From Ancistrus triradiatus (taxonomy: Eukaryota > Chordata > Actinopteri > Siluriformes > Loricariidae), in assembly GCA_025084515.1 (NCBI GenBank), contig JAJAGP010001507.1, forward strand, positions 1 through 64,000: 64,000 nucleotides of DNA, read 5' to 3'. Below the pieces are notes generated by a model. It searched no databases, was not told the origin of the DNA, and saw only the letters and a program-made list of their open reading frames with translations. A program made the translations under genes and the position numbers. This document shows, piece by piece, positions 33,041 to 43,732 of the stretch; the first letter of the stretch is position 1, and each line of letters starts with the position of its first letter.

Positions 33041-33425
33041 GGGACTGTGGTAGCCTAGTGGTTAAGGTACCGGACTAGAAGATCCAAGGTTGAAATCCCA
33101 CATCTGCCAAGCTTCCACTGTTGGGGCCTTACATTTACATGTAAATGTAAATGTAGCAGACACCCTTATCCAGAGCGACTTACAATTGGTACAGTCTTAC
33201 AATCCAGGCAATTGTGGGTTAAAGGTCTTGCTCAAGAACCCAACAGTGGCAGCTTGGCAGAGGTGGGATTTGAAACATTGACCTTCTGGTCCAGAGTCCA
33301 GTACCTTAACCACTAGGCTACCACAGGCCTTGAGCAAGAAACTTAACCCACAACTGCTTGGATTGTACGACTGTCTCAGTTGTAACTCGCTTTGGATGAG
33401 GGTGCCTGCTAAATGATATAAATGT
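33041..33425 (+). mobile_element. tRNA-derived SINE, copy 8, split by another SINE
   Basis: Head 33041-33130 (gggactgtggtagcctagtg ... ccactgttggggcctt) and tail 33326-33425 (ggccttgagcaagaaactta ... ggatgagggtgcctgctaaa) are separated by copy 9. Joining them gives a complete SINE. Confidence 0.88.
33131..33325 (-). mobile_element. tRNA-derived SINE, copy 9, inside copy 8
   Basis: Full-length antisense copy with an expanded tail (acatttacatgtaaatgtaa). The target duplication GGCCTT is at 33125-33130 and 33326-33331. Confidence 0.9.
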
Positions 33426-33701
33426 TAAAAAAAAAGTAAAATGTCTGATTTTTAAATGCTATAATACCTCTAACATGTCCTAGTGAATGTGTGTGCTGTG
33501 TAGAGCATAATCACATTCCTTGTATGGCTTCTAGAAGTTCTGGTGATTGTTTCTGGCTTCTGGAATGTTATAACTCTGTCTGCTTTATGTCCTACTGATT
33601 AGGTCTGACTTCTGGAATATTCTAGTAACTGTGTCCGTCTTGTGTCAGAAATGCTATAGTGCTTGTGTCTAACTTCTGGAGTCTTCTACTGAGGTGCCTG
33701 C

Positions 33702-33835
33702 CTTTCATTTATGTCCTTTAGCAGACACCCTTATCCAGAGCGATTTACAATTGATAGTCTTACAATCCAAGCAATTGGGGGTTATGGGTCTTGATCAAGG
33801 ACCCAACATTGGAAGCTTAACTACTAAGCCACCCG
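33702..33835 (-). mobile_element. tRNA-derived SINE, copy 10, partial
   Basis: Antisense tail and middle: tagcagacacccttatccag, tcttacaatccaagcaattg, gatcaaggacccaacattgg. A deletion removes the B-box part. Confidence 0.8.
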
Positions 33836-34390
33836 CAGCTTTCAAATGTTATGACAAATTCTATGTGCCTTTAACAAGAGTGTTATTTTGCCTCTCTTAT
33901 AGTATGTTCTCATAATTGTGCATGACTTCTAGTGGACATCCTAGTGATTTATGTGTGGATCCTGGAATACTCCATCAGCTGTGTATGACATTTTGAATGG
34001 CGTAGCAATCTCAGGAGAGATTTCACCTTATTTCTCAACATGTCCTTATGATTGTTGGCTTGTAGAAAGTTCTGCTGATTGTCTCTCTGTTTTTAATGTC
34101 ATAATCATTGTTTCTGGCATTCAGGTTGTACTTGTGTGTCTAGCGAAACGTTCTTTTTAATTGCGGTTGCCTTTTATAATGGACTAGCTTTTGAACTTTA
34201 ATGGACCAGTAACTGAACATGTCTGGCTTCTAGAATGTTCCAGGTATTTCTTCTGACCTCTATAATGCCACGATGTTTGAGCTTCTTCAGTGCTCTAAGT
34301 CGGTGTGTGTCTCGCTTCATAAATGTTCAATGGTTCTATAATGGTCTAGTGATTGCTTCTATCTCCTAGAATATTGTAGTGTGTCTCTAT

Positions 34391-34596
34391 AATGGTACAG
34401 GCACTGTAAAAATGATGAACATGATCGTTACGGTGTAATAATCTTCAAGGTTGCGCGGGCTTCCATCCTATTTCTGCAACAATCCATTAAGAAAGCATGA
34501 ACCGTCTTTAAAGCTTCGGGCCATCCACGTATAGGCACATGTGGCAGATATTTTTGACACCTTCCATTTCCGAGCACAGCACGAGACTGGTCCTAC
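34391..34596. other. intron start of TRAPPC9 (23.4-kb intron)
   Basis: Sequence just downstream, on the gene strand, of the 34.6-kb donor. No other feature. Confidence 0.5.
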
Positions 34597-34715
34597 CTTC
34601 ACGTGGTTGTACTCGCTCTTGCTGGCATCTGTGTTGACTTGCTTATTTTCAGGGCGCGGCTTCAGCACCTGTCTCAGAGGACTGGAGATGGGCAGTCCAG
34701 TCACACTGATACCAT
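34597..34715 (-). CDS. trappc9: TRAPPC9 internal coding exon (second of three here)
   Basis: This 119-bp exon is read on the minus strand, with a pyrimidine-tract acceptor (tgcattttcag) ending at 34716 and a donor GT at 34596-34595. It encodes two bases of a split Asp codon and then 39 residues, including GISVTGLPISSPLRQVLKP and ending EYNHVK, with no stop. In known TRAPPC9 proteins the string GISV-G-P-SSP-RQV is followed by a variable, less conserved stretch and then HVKTLEAVL. The variable stretch here (PENKQVNTDASKSEY) fits that pattern. It leaves in phase 0, exactly what the 11-kb exon needs. The intron before it is 16.2 kb and the one after it 23.4 kb, both filled with transposons. Confidence 0.93.
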
Positions 34716-34717
34716 CT

Positions 34718-35329
34718 GAAAATGCAAGAGCGACACATAAACACACGTACTGCTGACAGACAGGAGATGGGTGCTCATTGTTTGGTATTTGTGCATGCAC
34801 ACACGCCTGCGTCTCCTGGGGTTAGACGGCAGTGAATATGCAAACACGTCTCCGACAGGACGGATAAGGATAAACACACATGCCCGTCAGAAGTGCTTTT
34901 AACCCTGCATTTATGCACACCGCTCACCTTCCAGCAGTGCACACACACACAAACACACACACCCTCAGTCCGATGCAGCTACTGTCAGGTAAAAAAATAT
35001 CTGCATATTCACTACACACACAGCGATGACGCAGGGGCACAGAGTTAGCAGACTGACGTCAGCGTGAGCTTGTTGGTTCTAAACAAAGAGGGGTTAGGGG
35101 CTACGCAAACACACGTCACGCCATAATCACACACCGCAGCGAGGAAATGTGTGGCTGAACGTAAAGCCCCGGCACACACGCTCACTCACTTAACCTTCAG
35201 AACCCAGTGAACTCAATCTGCGCACGTTTTTGCTATTCATTTCTTTCCGTGATAACTCAGGAACTGTGCAGCAGTCGGAAATGAGAAGCATACAAATCAA
35301 ACTGAATGGGGGTTTCAGCGTGTGACCGT
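34718..35329. other. intron sequence upstream of the 34.7-kb exon
   Basis: It includes a short CA-rich run at 34936-34962. Otherwise no repeat or gene is recognised. It is relatively GC-balanced and repeat-poor compared with its surroundings. Confidence 0.5.
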
Positions 35330-35482
35330 CTAGTACCAGAGATTCCAGTAATACTGCTTCCAGTTCCAGTTCCCAAGCATCCAGTCTACGAACACGGATT
35401 TCAGATCCCACGTTAAAGCATCCAGTTATTGTACCATTACATCCAGTTTCAGTATCAAAGAATCCAGCTGCAGTGCCAAATA
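35330..35482 (+). repeat. diverged outlier of the 'tccagttcc' minisatellite
   Basis: Degenerate units such as cttccagttccagttcccaa, gcatccagttattgtacc and catccagtttcagtatcaa resemble the big array at 41.9-43.7 kb, 6 kb away. The array resumes for about 20 bp after the Tc1 (ctacagtaccaatatcaaat). Confidence 0.6.
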
Positions 35483-37040
35483 CAGTGGAGCAAAAAAGTA
35501 TTTGGTCAGTCACTGATTGTGCAAGTTCTCCTACTTAGAAAGATGAGAGAGGTCTGTCATTTTCCTCATAGCTACACTTCAACTATGAGAGACAAAATGA
35601 GAAAACAAATCCAGGAAATCACACTGTATGATTGTTAAAGAATTTAATTGTAAATCATGGAGGAAAATAAGCATCTGGTCACCCACAAACAAGCAAGATT
35701 TTTCTGTCTCTCACAGACCTGTAACAACTTCTTTAAGAAGCGCTTCTGTCCTCCACTCGTTATCTGTATTAATGGCACCTGTTTGATCTCATTATCTGTA
35801 TAAAAGACACCTGTCCACAGCCTCAAACAGTCAGACTCCAAACTCAACCATGGCCAAGACCAAAGAGCTGTCAAAGGACACCAGGAAGAAAATTGTAGAC
35901 CTGCACCAGGCTGGGAAGAGTGAATGTACAATAGGCAAGCAGGTTGGTGTGAATAAATCAACTGTGGGAGCAATTGTAAGAAAATGGAAGACATACAAGA
36001 CCATTGATAAGTGGAGTCAAAATGATTATGAGAATGGTGAGCAAAAATCCCAGAACTACACGGAGGGACCTGATAAAGAACCTGCAGAGAGCTGGGACCA
36101 AAGTAACAAAGGCTACCATCAGTAACACACTACGCCGAGAGGGACTCTCAGATCCTGCAGTGCCAGGCGTGCCCCCCTGCTTAAGCCAGTACATGTCCAG
36201 GCCCGTCTGAAGTTTGCCAGAGAGCATATGGATGATCCAGAAGAGGATTGGGAGAATATCATGTGGTCAGATGAAACCAAAATAGAACTTTTTGGTAAAA
36301 ACTCAACTCGTCGTGTTTGGAGGGAAGAAGAATGCTGAGTTGCATCCCAAGAACACCATACCTACTATGAAGCATGGGGGTGGGAAACCTCATGCTTTGG
36401 GGCTGTTTTTCTGCAAAGGGGACAGGACGACTGATCCGTGTTAAGGGAAGAATGAACCTGGCCATGTATCGTGAGATTTTAAACCAAAACCTCCTTCCAT
36501 CAGTGAGAGCATTGAAGATGGAACATGGCTGGGTCTTCCAGCATGACAATGATCCCAAACACACCGCTCGGGCAACGAAGGAGTGACTCCGTAAAAAGCA
36601 TTTCAAGGTCCTGGAGTGGCCTAGCCAGTCTCCAGACCTCAACCCCATAGAAAATTTGTGGAGGGAGTTGAAAGTCCATGTTGCCCCAAAACATCACTGC
36701 TCTAGAGGAGATCTTCATGGAGGAATGGGCTTAAATACCAGCTACAGTGTGTGCAAACCTGGTGAAGACTTACAGAAAACGTTGACCTCTGTCATTGCCA
36801 ACAAAGGTTATGTTACAAAGCATTGAGTTGAACTTTTGTTATTGACCAAATACTTATTTTCCACCATGATTTACAATTAAATTCTTTAAAAATCCTACAA
36901 TTTGATTTCCTGGATTTTTTTTCTCATTTTGTCTCTCATAGTTGAAGTCTAACTGTGATGGAAATTACAGACCTCTCTCATCTTTCTAAGTAGGAGAACT
37001 TGCACAATCAGCGACTGACTAAATACTTTTTGCCCCACTG
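35483..37040 (+). mobile_element. Tc1 family B element, both ends intact
   Basis: Ends cagtggagcaaaaaagtatt and aaatactttttgccccactg, with TA at 35481-35482 and 37041-37042; 1558 bp. It is the most complete family B copy in the window. Confidence 0.94.
35850..36826 (+). pseudogene. Tc1 family B transposase with all three catalytic motifs but broken frame
   Basis: Start ATG at 35850: MAKTKELSKDTRKKIVDLHQ, first HTH IGKQVGVNKSTVGAIVRKW. A deletion after KTIDK removes the GRP-like linker, and the frame shifts at about 36000. The second half of the DNA-binding region continues as KNPRTTRRDLIKNLQRAGTK. The first catalytic Asp is at about 36270-36272 (IMWSDETKIELF), the second motif is FQHDNDPKHTARATKE, and the third is SPDLNPIENLWREL. 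A Trp codon after ATKE has become TGA (36584-36586). The catalytic residues are thus all present at sequence level, but at least two frameshifts and one nonsense change kill the gene. Confidence 0.88.
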
Positions 37041-37063
37041 TACTACAGTACCAATATCAAATA

Positions 37064-37820
37064 CAGTGGTACCTCGGTTCTCATTGTGAATTCGTTCAAG
37101 GAGGCTTTTCAAGAAGCGAAAATGACATTTTATTTTTCCAATAAGGAATAATGTCAATTGAATGAATCCATTCCAGACCCACATAAAATCCACACTGTAT
37201 AAGCATTATATGCATTAATGGAGCTGTATTGTACAGGTGCTCCCTGATTTATGATGGGGATATGTTCAACAAATCCATCATAAGTTACATCTATCATGAA
37301 CTGATGAGTTTAACGAGTGTTTGGTGTATCATAACGGAGACGAGGCTGCAGTTGGCTTCTTATTTGCCAGCTTCTTATTCACATTTTCCGGTCCATCTAA
37401 AATGACTGCAGTTACATTATGGCGCATGTAGATGGGGATTCCGCCTCATGATAAGTAATGACAAGAAAGTTGATGTTTAAAACACTTGCATTAACCTACA
37501 GTTGGCCAAAATCATTAAAACAAAGCTTATTTTCTACTAAAGTGTTGACAACTCTTCTGTAATTTAGTGAGTAATGGATTGAAAGTGAATTACACTTATT
37601 CTTTTGGTTAACTAACTTCAGCCTTTGTTCTTGAGCATTCAATTCCTGTTTTGCTTTCGGTTTCCTTTCGGTTGGCTCTTATAAACTAACCTTTTTAGGA
37701 TCCATAGGGATGCACTTGCACTAACAAATACCTGACTGTGTACTGAATCTTGAATCTCGAATCGTGAACCGTGACTCATGAAGTGAGTTGAGCAAGTGCA
37801 AACGACAAGGACAAATTTAA
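37064..37820 (+). mobile_element. Tigger-like miniature element, copy at 37 kb
   Basis: It starts cagtggtacctcggttctca after TA at 37062-37063, only 22 bp from the right TA of the Tc1. The interior matches the 13-kb copy in reversed parts (gctccctgatttatgatggg, cattaacctacagttggcca) and the 25-kb copy (gcattcaattcctgttttgc, ggttggctcttataaac). The right end is unclear. Confidence 0.65.
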
Positions 37821-39060
37821 ATCATGTTCACTTCTGCCAACGTCTATAAAAAGGTGTACTAGCAGTTAACAAGACCCCTGCTATTATGGGATGGTATGAA
37901 GACATAACAAAATCATGAGTTCACCATGACCCTCGACAAGGAAAAGCGGAAGGAAAATGAGATGAGATGAACACAACAGACTGAATTTCTGCTATATCAT
38001 ATTATATATAGTATATACAATCCATAAGGATAGAAAAAAAGAATCCCAGTGTGTATTATAAGCATTCACAAATGTTACAACGTTATTACTCACATCTTCT
38101 TTCAACACAGCTCAGTTTATATTATTGCCCTTCTACTCTACTGGTGCTCATAACCCATACAGGCAGAGTTTGGGACTGACTACAATATTTACCAACGCTG
38201 GAGAACAAACATGCTCTCTCAGTCTGGCCAGGTAACTCATGTTGTGTCTGTTCTCCACCTCACAATACATTCAGTCATGGCAAAAATGTACCAAATATTT
38301 CAGTTCCGATTTGGCCACACTTATTGCACAAGGTCATACAAAGTGTCTGATCATGGCTTCTGTATGATCTTAGTAGCAACAGCTAACACCCACTCAGATT
38401 GTCACCTGCTTTAGTACAGTTCGGTACAGCTTTCACATTATGTGTGGGGTATTTTAATCTCCCAACCTGCTATCCAAACCACTCACTAATAACTCATGAC
38501 GATCCAGAAAACAGTGGAAGTAGGCAGTTTTCCTCTGAATAGCTTTTTACCTTTACCTTAATCCTCCACTACCTTCTGAGAAACCTACACATTTTTTCAG
38601 TGGTTAATTATGAGGTAATGGTTGTTCATTTAATATAATATCACAGTTCGTTCCAACCCGGCAATCTGACTGAGAGATGACTTTATTGACGATAATGGCA
38701 CTCTGACCGGCGCTCTATAAGTATTACTCCGCGGCATACACACATAACCAGGCAACAACACCCGCCCTAAAATCAGCCAAGTAATAATGAGTAAAACCCT
38801 GCCGATATGAAAGCTATAATTAGTTTATAAAATCTACTGGTTTTGTAAACGATTTAAAGTTGGAAGATGAAGCTATTAATGACCAACCTGAGCCAAAGGT
38901 TTATCACCTTTAGGATTTGGAAGTGCTTTAGCGAAACGAAGTCACTCCTTTAAATCAAACGTCCGGCTCTTAATGGATCCACAGCTCGACTGAAGAGCAA
39001 CGAGACTGAAGATCAGTTTTAGTCCCATCAACAGAAATGCTGAATCAGCTTCATCCCTCA
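37821..39060. other. repeat-poor intron sequence
   Basis: About 1.2 kb with no repeat I recognise. The part 38640-39060 is less AT-rich than its neighbours. I see no coding signal. Confidence 0.45.
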
Positions 39061-39614
39061 CACAGACGTCGTTTGCTGGAGTTAAACTCGGCTCTTTTTA
39101 CATTAAACCCCATCCGCGGCTGATCGGAGCTTCGTTCCTCTGACAGGTTTGTTATCTGTAAGTCCAGCTCTAACCCAGAGAAGCTGCTGATGCTCTGTAG
39201 CTCTGCCTTACATTTCTGACTGATCAGATTAGCATTAAGAGCTTCATCATACAGATTTATAATCACTAATCAAACAGGATCCTAGACTTTGGTTCTAACA
39301 CCGGGATCTCACTCTGATCTGCTTCAGTCGGTAGAATAGTGGATCTTAGTCACAGCCTGCCTCATAAACCCCACCCATTTTATCTGCTGAATGTAAATAA
39401 ACTATCGATATATTTGTGTTTATTGTCTGTATAATAAACAGTTACTGATAATTCTGTTCCTCGACTTTAATGGCTGAAGGGCTTAGCCGTGGGGGAACCA
39501 TAGAATGGAACTATTTTACCTCGCGGAAGGCTGATAAACAAATCGATTTTTCTGTCCTCTTTATCTTAAAATCTAACGATAAATTGCGAGAACGGAACTG
39601 TGGTATAATCGCAG
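39061..39614. repeat. probable interior of an unclassified DNA element
   Basis: It leads directly into the hairpin at 39615 and has a short CG-containing motif set (cttagccgtgggggaaccat, taccttcgcggaaggctg-like). I recall this segment as dispersed in fish genomes, but there is no second copy here to prove it. Confidence 0.35.
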
Positions 39615-39727
39615 TAATACACTCGGGGCCGTGCTTTAACGTGAGATATTGGCACGGGTTTTTTGATCTTCGACCGCAGCACACCCGTGCCAATATCTCA
39701 CGTTAAAGCATGGCCCCGAGTGTATTA
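39615..39727. repeat. perfect-looking hairpin, 45-bp arms
   Basis: The left arm 39615-39659 (taatacactcggggcc ... ggcacgggt) and right arm 39683-39727 (acccgtgcc ... gagtgtatta) are complementary at 44 of 45 positions, around a 23-nt loop. This looks like the fold-back end of a transposon. Confidence 0.93.
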
Positions 39728-39792
39728 TTGCTTAAAAGCCTTTACCACTGTGAGAACGTACAGACCAAGCAAACATTATAGTACATGTGTAA

Positions 39793-40165
39793 AGATGGAA
39801 ATAAAAACAATGACAACAGAACAGAATGAGAAATAAGAACGAATAAAAATAGAAGAGTGAGTAATTAACAATGACAATAAAAAAGGAGAAGGAAATAAGA
39901 AATCATGAAAATAGAACAGAGCAAGAAATGAGGAACCCTGAAAATCGAATAGAAGTAAGAAATAAGTCAGTGTGAAATAAGAAATCATAAAAATAAAATG
40001 AAGCAGGAAATGAGACATCATAAAAATAAGAAATCAATGAGAAATAAGAAATTGGTGAAAAATAAGAAAACGGTGAAAAATAAGAAATCATAAGAATATA
40101 ACAAAGCAAGTAATAAGAAATTGTGAAAACAGAACAGAATGAGAATAAGAAATCTGGGAAAATAG
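39793..40165. repeat. A-rich degenerate tandem array
   Basis: The unit is close to gaaataagaaatcatgaaaa with intervening aacagaacaga. Spacing is loose (about 28-36 bp). The minus strand therefore opens as a periodic ISYF-rich frame (39903-40181), which is an artefact. Confidence 0.8.
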
Positions 40166-40574
40166 GTCTAACACTCCCCAAACCACTTTTCAGAAGGAGG
40201 GTTCATTCAGATAAAGGAGTTCGACTGTATCTCCAACTTTCATTTGACTTTCAGAATTCAAGTAAATCATTATTCCCTTTCAGTCTTCATCTATGGGTGA
40301 GAGGCAAAGCTGTTCACACAAGTATTGCTTTTAGCAATAATGAGCCTTGGGTGGCAGATACGTGGAGTTTAGTATTGCCACAGTGAGTCAGATAATCGAA
40401 TTAACCAAAGACCATAAGTTACAGCATGCATAATGCATGATTTTACCCTTCCTCAAGAGCACAGTGAATCACAGCAGCTGTACAACAGTCTAATAGCCCT
40501 CGCTGAGATCTGAGAGCGATACAGCTAAAAAATCATTGAAAATTATTCAGGTGCTGTCTCTGTGACGTCTGCCT
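40166..40574. other. no recognised feature
   Basis: Nothing recognised. Confidence 0.4.
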
Positions 40575-40715
40575 GTGAGGCCATCGAGTTTATTAGACTG
40601 TTAAAGAATGATATCACCAGAGCTAAAGCTATTTCTAGCATGAAGGAAAAGTAATGCAATGTCACAGAGTGCTGATGCCCGTCTGACTTCAGTCCTTATT
40701 CATGTCAAACGGGTT
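40575..40715 (+). repeat. duplicated intron block, left copy
   Basis: It shares ttattagactgttaaagaat, tcagagctaaagctatttct-like, aaagtaatgcaatgtcacag and gtctgacttcagtccttatt, in order and orientation, with 44652-44790. Confidence 0.75.
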
Positions 40716-41282
40716 CATTTCTATCGTTTATCAAAAGTGGGAGAAAATGATTGTTTAAGAGACAAAAACGCAATGCCCTCAGCTACATTTACCTAATTAC
40801 CACGACCATCCTTTTTAAAAGTCACAATGAAAGTGATTTCAGAGCTGAGAGTAGTGTTTAGTCCATCTTCATTTTCTTACAAGTTGCAAAGTAATGAGTT
40901 TCTGTTTGCTGCCTTCATCACGTTCCAGCTCAGTCCCGAACCCGTCCTCTGATTAATACATTACAATGTAGACATTTAGCACTTTAAACAACAGACACTG
41001 TTATAAAGCCTTCCAAAAAAAGCAGTTTTTACACTGCAAGTGAGCAGCTTGTGGCAACAGTGGAAGAGGAATAATTCTTTGGGACACAAAAGGACAAAAG
41101 CCTGGAGAGGAACCAAACTCAGATGAGGAACCCATTCACCACTGGGTTACACCAGACAGCTTAGATCCAGTCCCAAAAAAGTCCAGGTCTCATATCAAAA
41201 GCCTCCAGCTCCATTATCAAAGTATCCAGGATACTGGATAATAATAAATGCAAATTTATTAAAAAGGAAAAACTAAAATTCA
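40716..41282. other. no recognised gene
   Basis: Intronic. 41190-41235 contains two weak units resembling the minisatellite (ctccagctccattatcaaag). Confidence 0.45.
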
Positions 41283-41845
41283 CTACGACACTTGAAATTT
41301 AGCTTTGGGTTCCTCCCATTTCTCTTGACCAGCTTTGAGATGCTTCTACACCGTGACTGGAGCCCACCTGTGTAAATTCACTTGATTGGACATGATTTAG
41401 AAAGACACACACCTGTCTATATAAGGTCTCACTGCTAAAGAAGCATATCAGAGAAAAAAACAGTCCATGAGCAGGAACTGTCTGTAGAGCTCAGAGACAG
41501 GATTGTGTGGAGCCACAGATCTGGAGAAGGATACAAAATGTTTTGCTGCACTGAAAGTTCCCAAGAGCACAGTGACGTCCATAATTGTTAAATGAAAGAA
41601 GTTTGGAACAACCAGGACTCTTCCTAGAGCTGGACGTCCCACCAAGCTACGTGACCGGGAAAGACTTGGTAAGAGAGGTGACCAAGAACTCAATAGTCAC
41701 TCTGGTTGAGCTCCAACGATCCTGTGTGCAGATAGGAGAAACTTCCAGAAGGTCAACCATCACTGTAGCCATCACTCCACCAATCTGGGCTTTATGGCAG
41801 CACGACCAGAGAAAAGCTAACCTGGAGTTTAAAAAAAGCACCTAA
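41283..41845 (+). mobile_element. Tc1 family E, 5' fragment with transposase start
   Basis: Non-coding arm text (cttctacaccgtgactggag, agacacacacctgtctata) is followed by a decayed N-terminal transposase: QELSVELRDRIVWSHRSGEG, a GRPTKLRDRERLGKRG-like linker, and ELNSHSG. It stops in the second HTH near 41845. No catalytic domain or right arm remains. Confidence 0.75.
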
Positions 41846-41879
41846 AACTCCAGGCAATGTGTCAAACTCAAACTTTCAT

Positions 41880-43680
41880 TTGTTGCGGCTTTTGTCTGTT
41901 AAATACTAATTTCAGAATCAAAACACTCTTGTGTAAAAGCCTCAAGTTTCAGCACAAAACAGCATGTTCCATGATAAATAGCTTCTAAATCCCATATAAA
42001 AGCACCCAGTTGTAGTATAAAGCATCTAATCCCAGTAAAATTAATTTACGAATCAAAGTTATCCTGTATAAATGCCTCAAGTTTAAGTTCAAAACACCAA
42101 GTTCCAGAATAAAGGCATCCAGCTCCAGTATAATAGCATCTAATTCCACTATATATGGGCACCCAGTTCCAGAAAAAAGGTACCCAGTTCCAGAATAAAG
42201 TCAACCAGTTCCAGTATAAGAGCATCTAGTTCCAGAATAAAGGCGAGCAGTTCCAGTACAAGAGCATCTAGTTCCACTATATATGGGCATCCAGTTCCAG
42301 AAGAAAAGCATCTAGTTACAGAATAAAGTCAACCAGTTCCAGTATAAGAGCATCTAGTTCCAGAATAAAGGTGACCAGTTCCAGTACAAGAGCATCTAGT
42401 TCCACTATATAAAGGGATCCAGTTCCAGAATAAAGGCATCAAGTTCCAGAATAAAGGCACCCAGTTCCAGAATAAAGGCATCAAGTTCCAGAATAAAGGC
42501 ACCCAGTTCCAGAATAAAGGCACCCAGTTCCAGAATAAAGTCAACCAGTTCCAGTATAAGAGCATCTAGTTTCAGAATAAAGGCGACCAGTTTCAGTACA
42601 AGAGCATCTAGTTCCACTATATAAAGGGATCCAGTTCCAGAATAAAGGCATCAAGTTCCAGAATAAAGGCACCCAGTTCCAGAATAAAGGCATCAAGTTC
42701 CAGAATAAAGGCAACCCAGTTCCAGAATAAAGTCAACCAGTTCCAGTATAAGAGCATCTAGTTCCACTATATTCTGGAACTGGATGCCCATATATAGTGG
42801 AACTAGATGCTCTTATACTGGAACTGGTTGACTTTATTCTGGAACTGGGTGCCTTTATTCTGGAACTTGATGCCCATATAAAGTCAACCAGTTCCAGTAC
42901 AAGAGCATCTAGTTCCACTACATGTGGGCATCCAGTTCTAGAATAGAGGCACCCAGTCCCAGAATAAAGGCATCCAGTTCCAGAATAAATTCACCCAGTT
43001 CCAGAATAAAGGCATCAAGTTCCAGAATAAAGGCACCCAGTTCCAGAATAAAGGCACCCAGTTCCAGAATAAAGTCAACCAGTTCCAGTATAAGAGCATC
43101 TAGTTCCACTATATATGGGCATCCAGTTCCAGAATAAAGGCACCCAGTTCCAGTATGAGAGCACCCAGTTCCAGTATACAAGCATCTAGTTCCACTACAT
43201 ATGGGCATCCAGTTCCAGAATATGGGCATCCAGTTCCAGAATAAAGGCATCCAGTTCCAGTATAAGAGTATATAGTTCCACTTTATATGGGCATCCAGTT
43301 CCAGAATAAAGGCATCAAGTTCCAGAATAAAGACACCCAGTTCCAGTATAAGAGCATCTAGTACCACTATGTATGTGTATCCAGTTCCAGAACAAAGGCA
43401 TCCACTTCCAGTATAAGAGTATATAGTTCCACTTTATATGGGCATCCAGTTCCAGAATATGGGCATCCAGTTCCAGAATAAAGGCATCCAGTTCCAGTAT
43501 AAGAGTATATAGTTCCACTTTATATGGGCATTCAGTTCCAGAATAAAGGCATCAAGTTCCAGAATAAAGTCAACCAGTTCCAAAATAAAGCATCTAGATC
43601 CTGTATAAAAGTATCCAGTACTGGTATAAAGCATCTAGTTTCAGTATAAAAGCATTTAGTTCCAGAATAAATGCCCCCCT
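41880..43680 (+). repeat. 1.8-kb minisatellite, ~21-bp unit, with inverted core
   Basis: The basic unit is cccagttccagaataaaggc plus one base (21 bp), with variants agttccagtataagagcatc and agttccactatatatgggca (23 bp). The first ~240 bp is degenerate, the rest is crisp. A higher-order period of 212 bp is visible between 42398 and 42610. The segment from about 42769 to 42871 is inverted. Open frames of repeated ELDAFIL/ELGAFIL on the minus strand arise because 21 is a multiple of three. Confidence 0.95.
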
Positions 43681-43732
43681 CAAACTTATTAAGTGAGTGT
43701 ATGTAGATAATGTGTCTCAACTATAAGTTATA

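Larger units (their letters stand above)
31740..34390 (+). repeat. ancient degenerate ~30-bp tandem array hosting many SINEs
   Basis: Between the SINEs the sequence keeps returning to a phrase close to gtgtctggcttctagaatg plus tcctagtgatt, or its gttataac variant (for example 31745, 31776, 32570, 32620, 32945, 33005, 33530, 33600, 33660, 34210, 34345). Spacing is irregular and identity low, so this is an old minisatellite. Similar phrases also appear at 44455-44640. Confidence 0.65.
11218..34596 (-). other. trappc9: TRAPPC9 intron, 23.4 kb
   Basis: This intron lies between the 34.7-kb and 11.2-kb exons, phase 0, with GT...AG borders on the minus strand. It is dominated by transposons and microsatellites, annotated separately. 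The coding sequence is continuous from HVK to TLEAVL across it, so no exon is missing inside. Confidence 0.9.

Noticed and set aside
34541..34756. Plus-strand open frame overlapping the 34.6-kb exon
   Set aside because: It is the antisense shadow of the TRAPPC9 exon.
39903..40181. Periodic ISYF-rich minus frame resembling membrane segments
   Set aside because: Product of the A-rich tandem array on the other strand.
42329..43720. Repetitive ELDAFIL/ELGAFIL frames up to 149 codons on the minus strand and SSRIKAPSSRIK on the plus strand
   Set aside because: The ~21-bp tandem unit is divisible by three, so open frames are expected. There is no start context, and the frames stop at every irregular unit. 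Both strands open equally.
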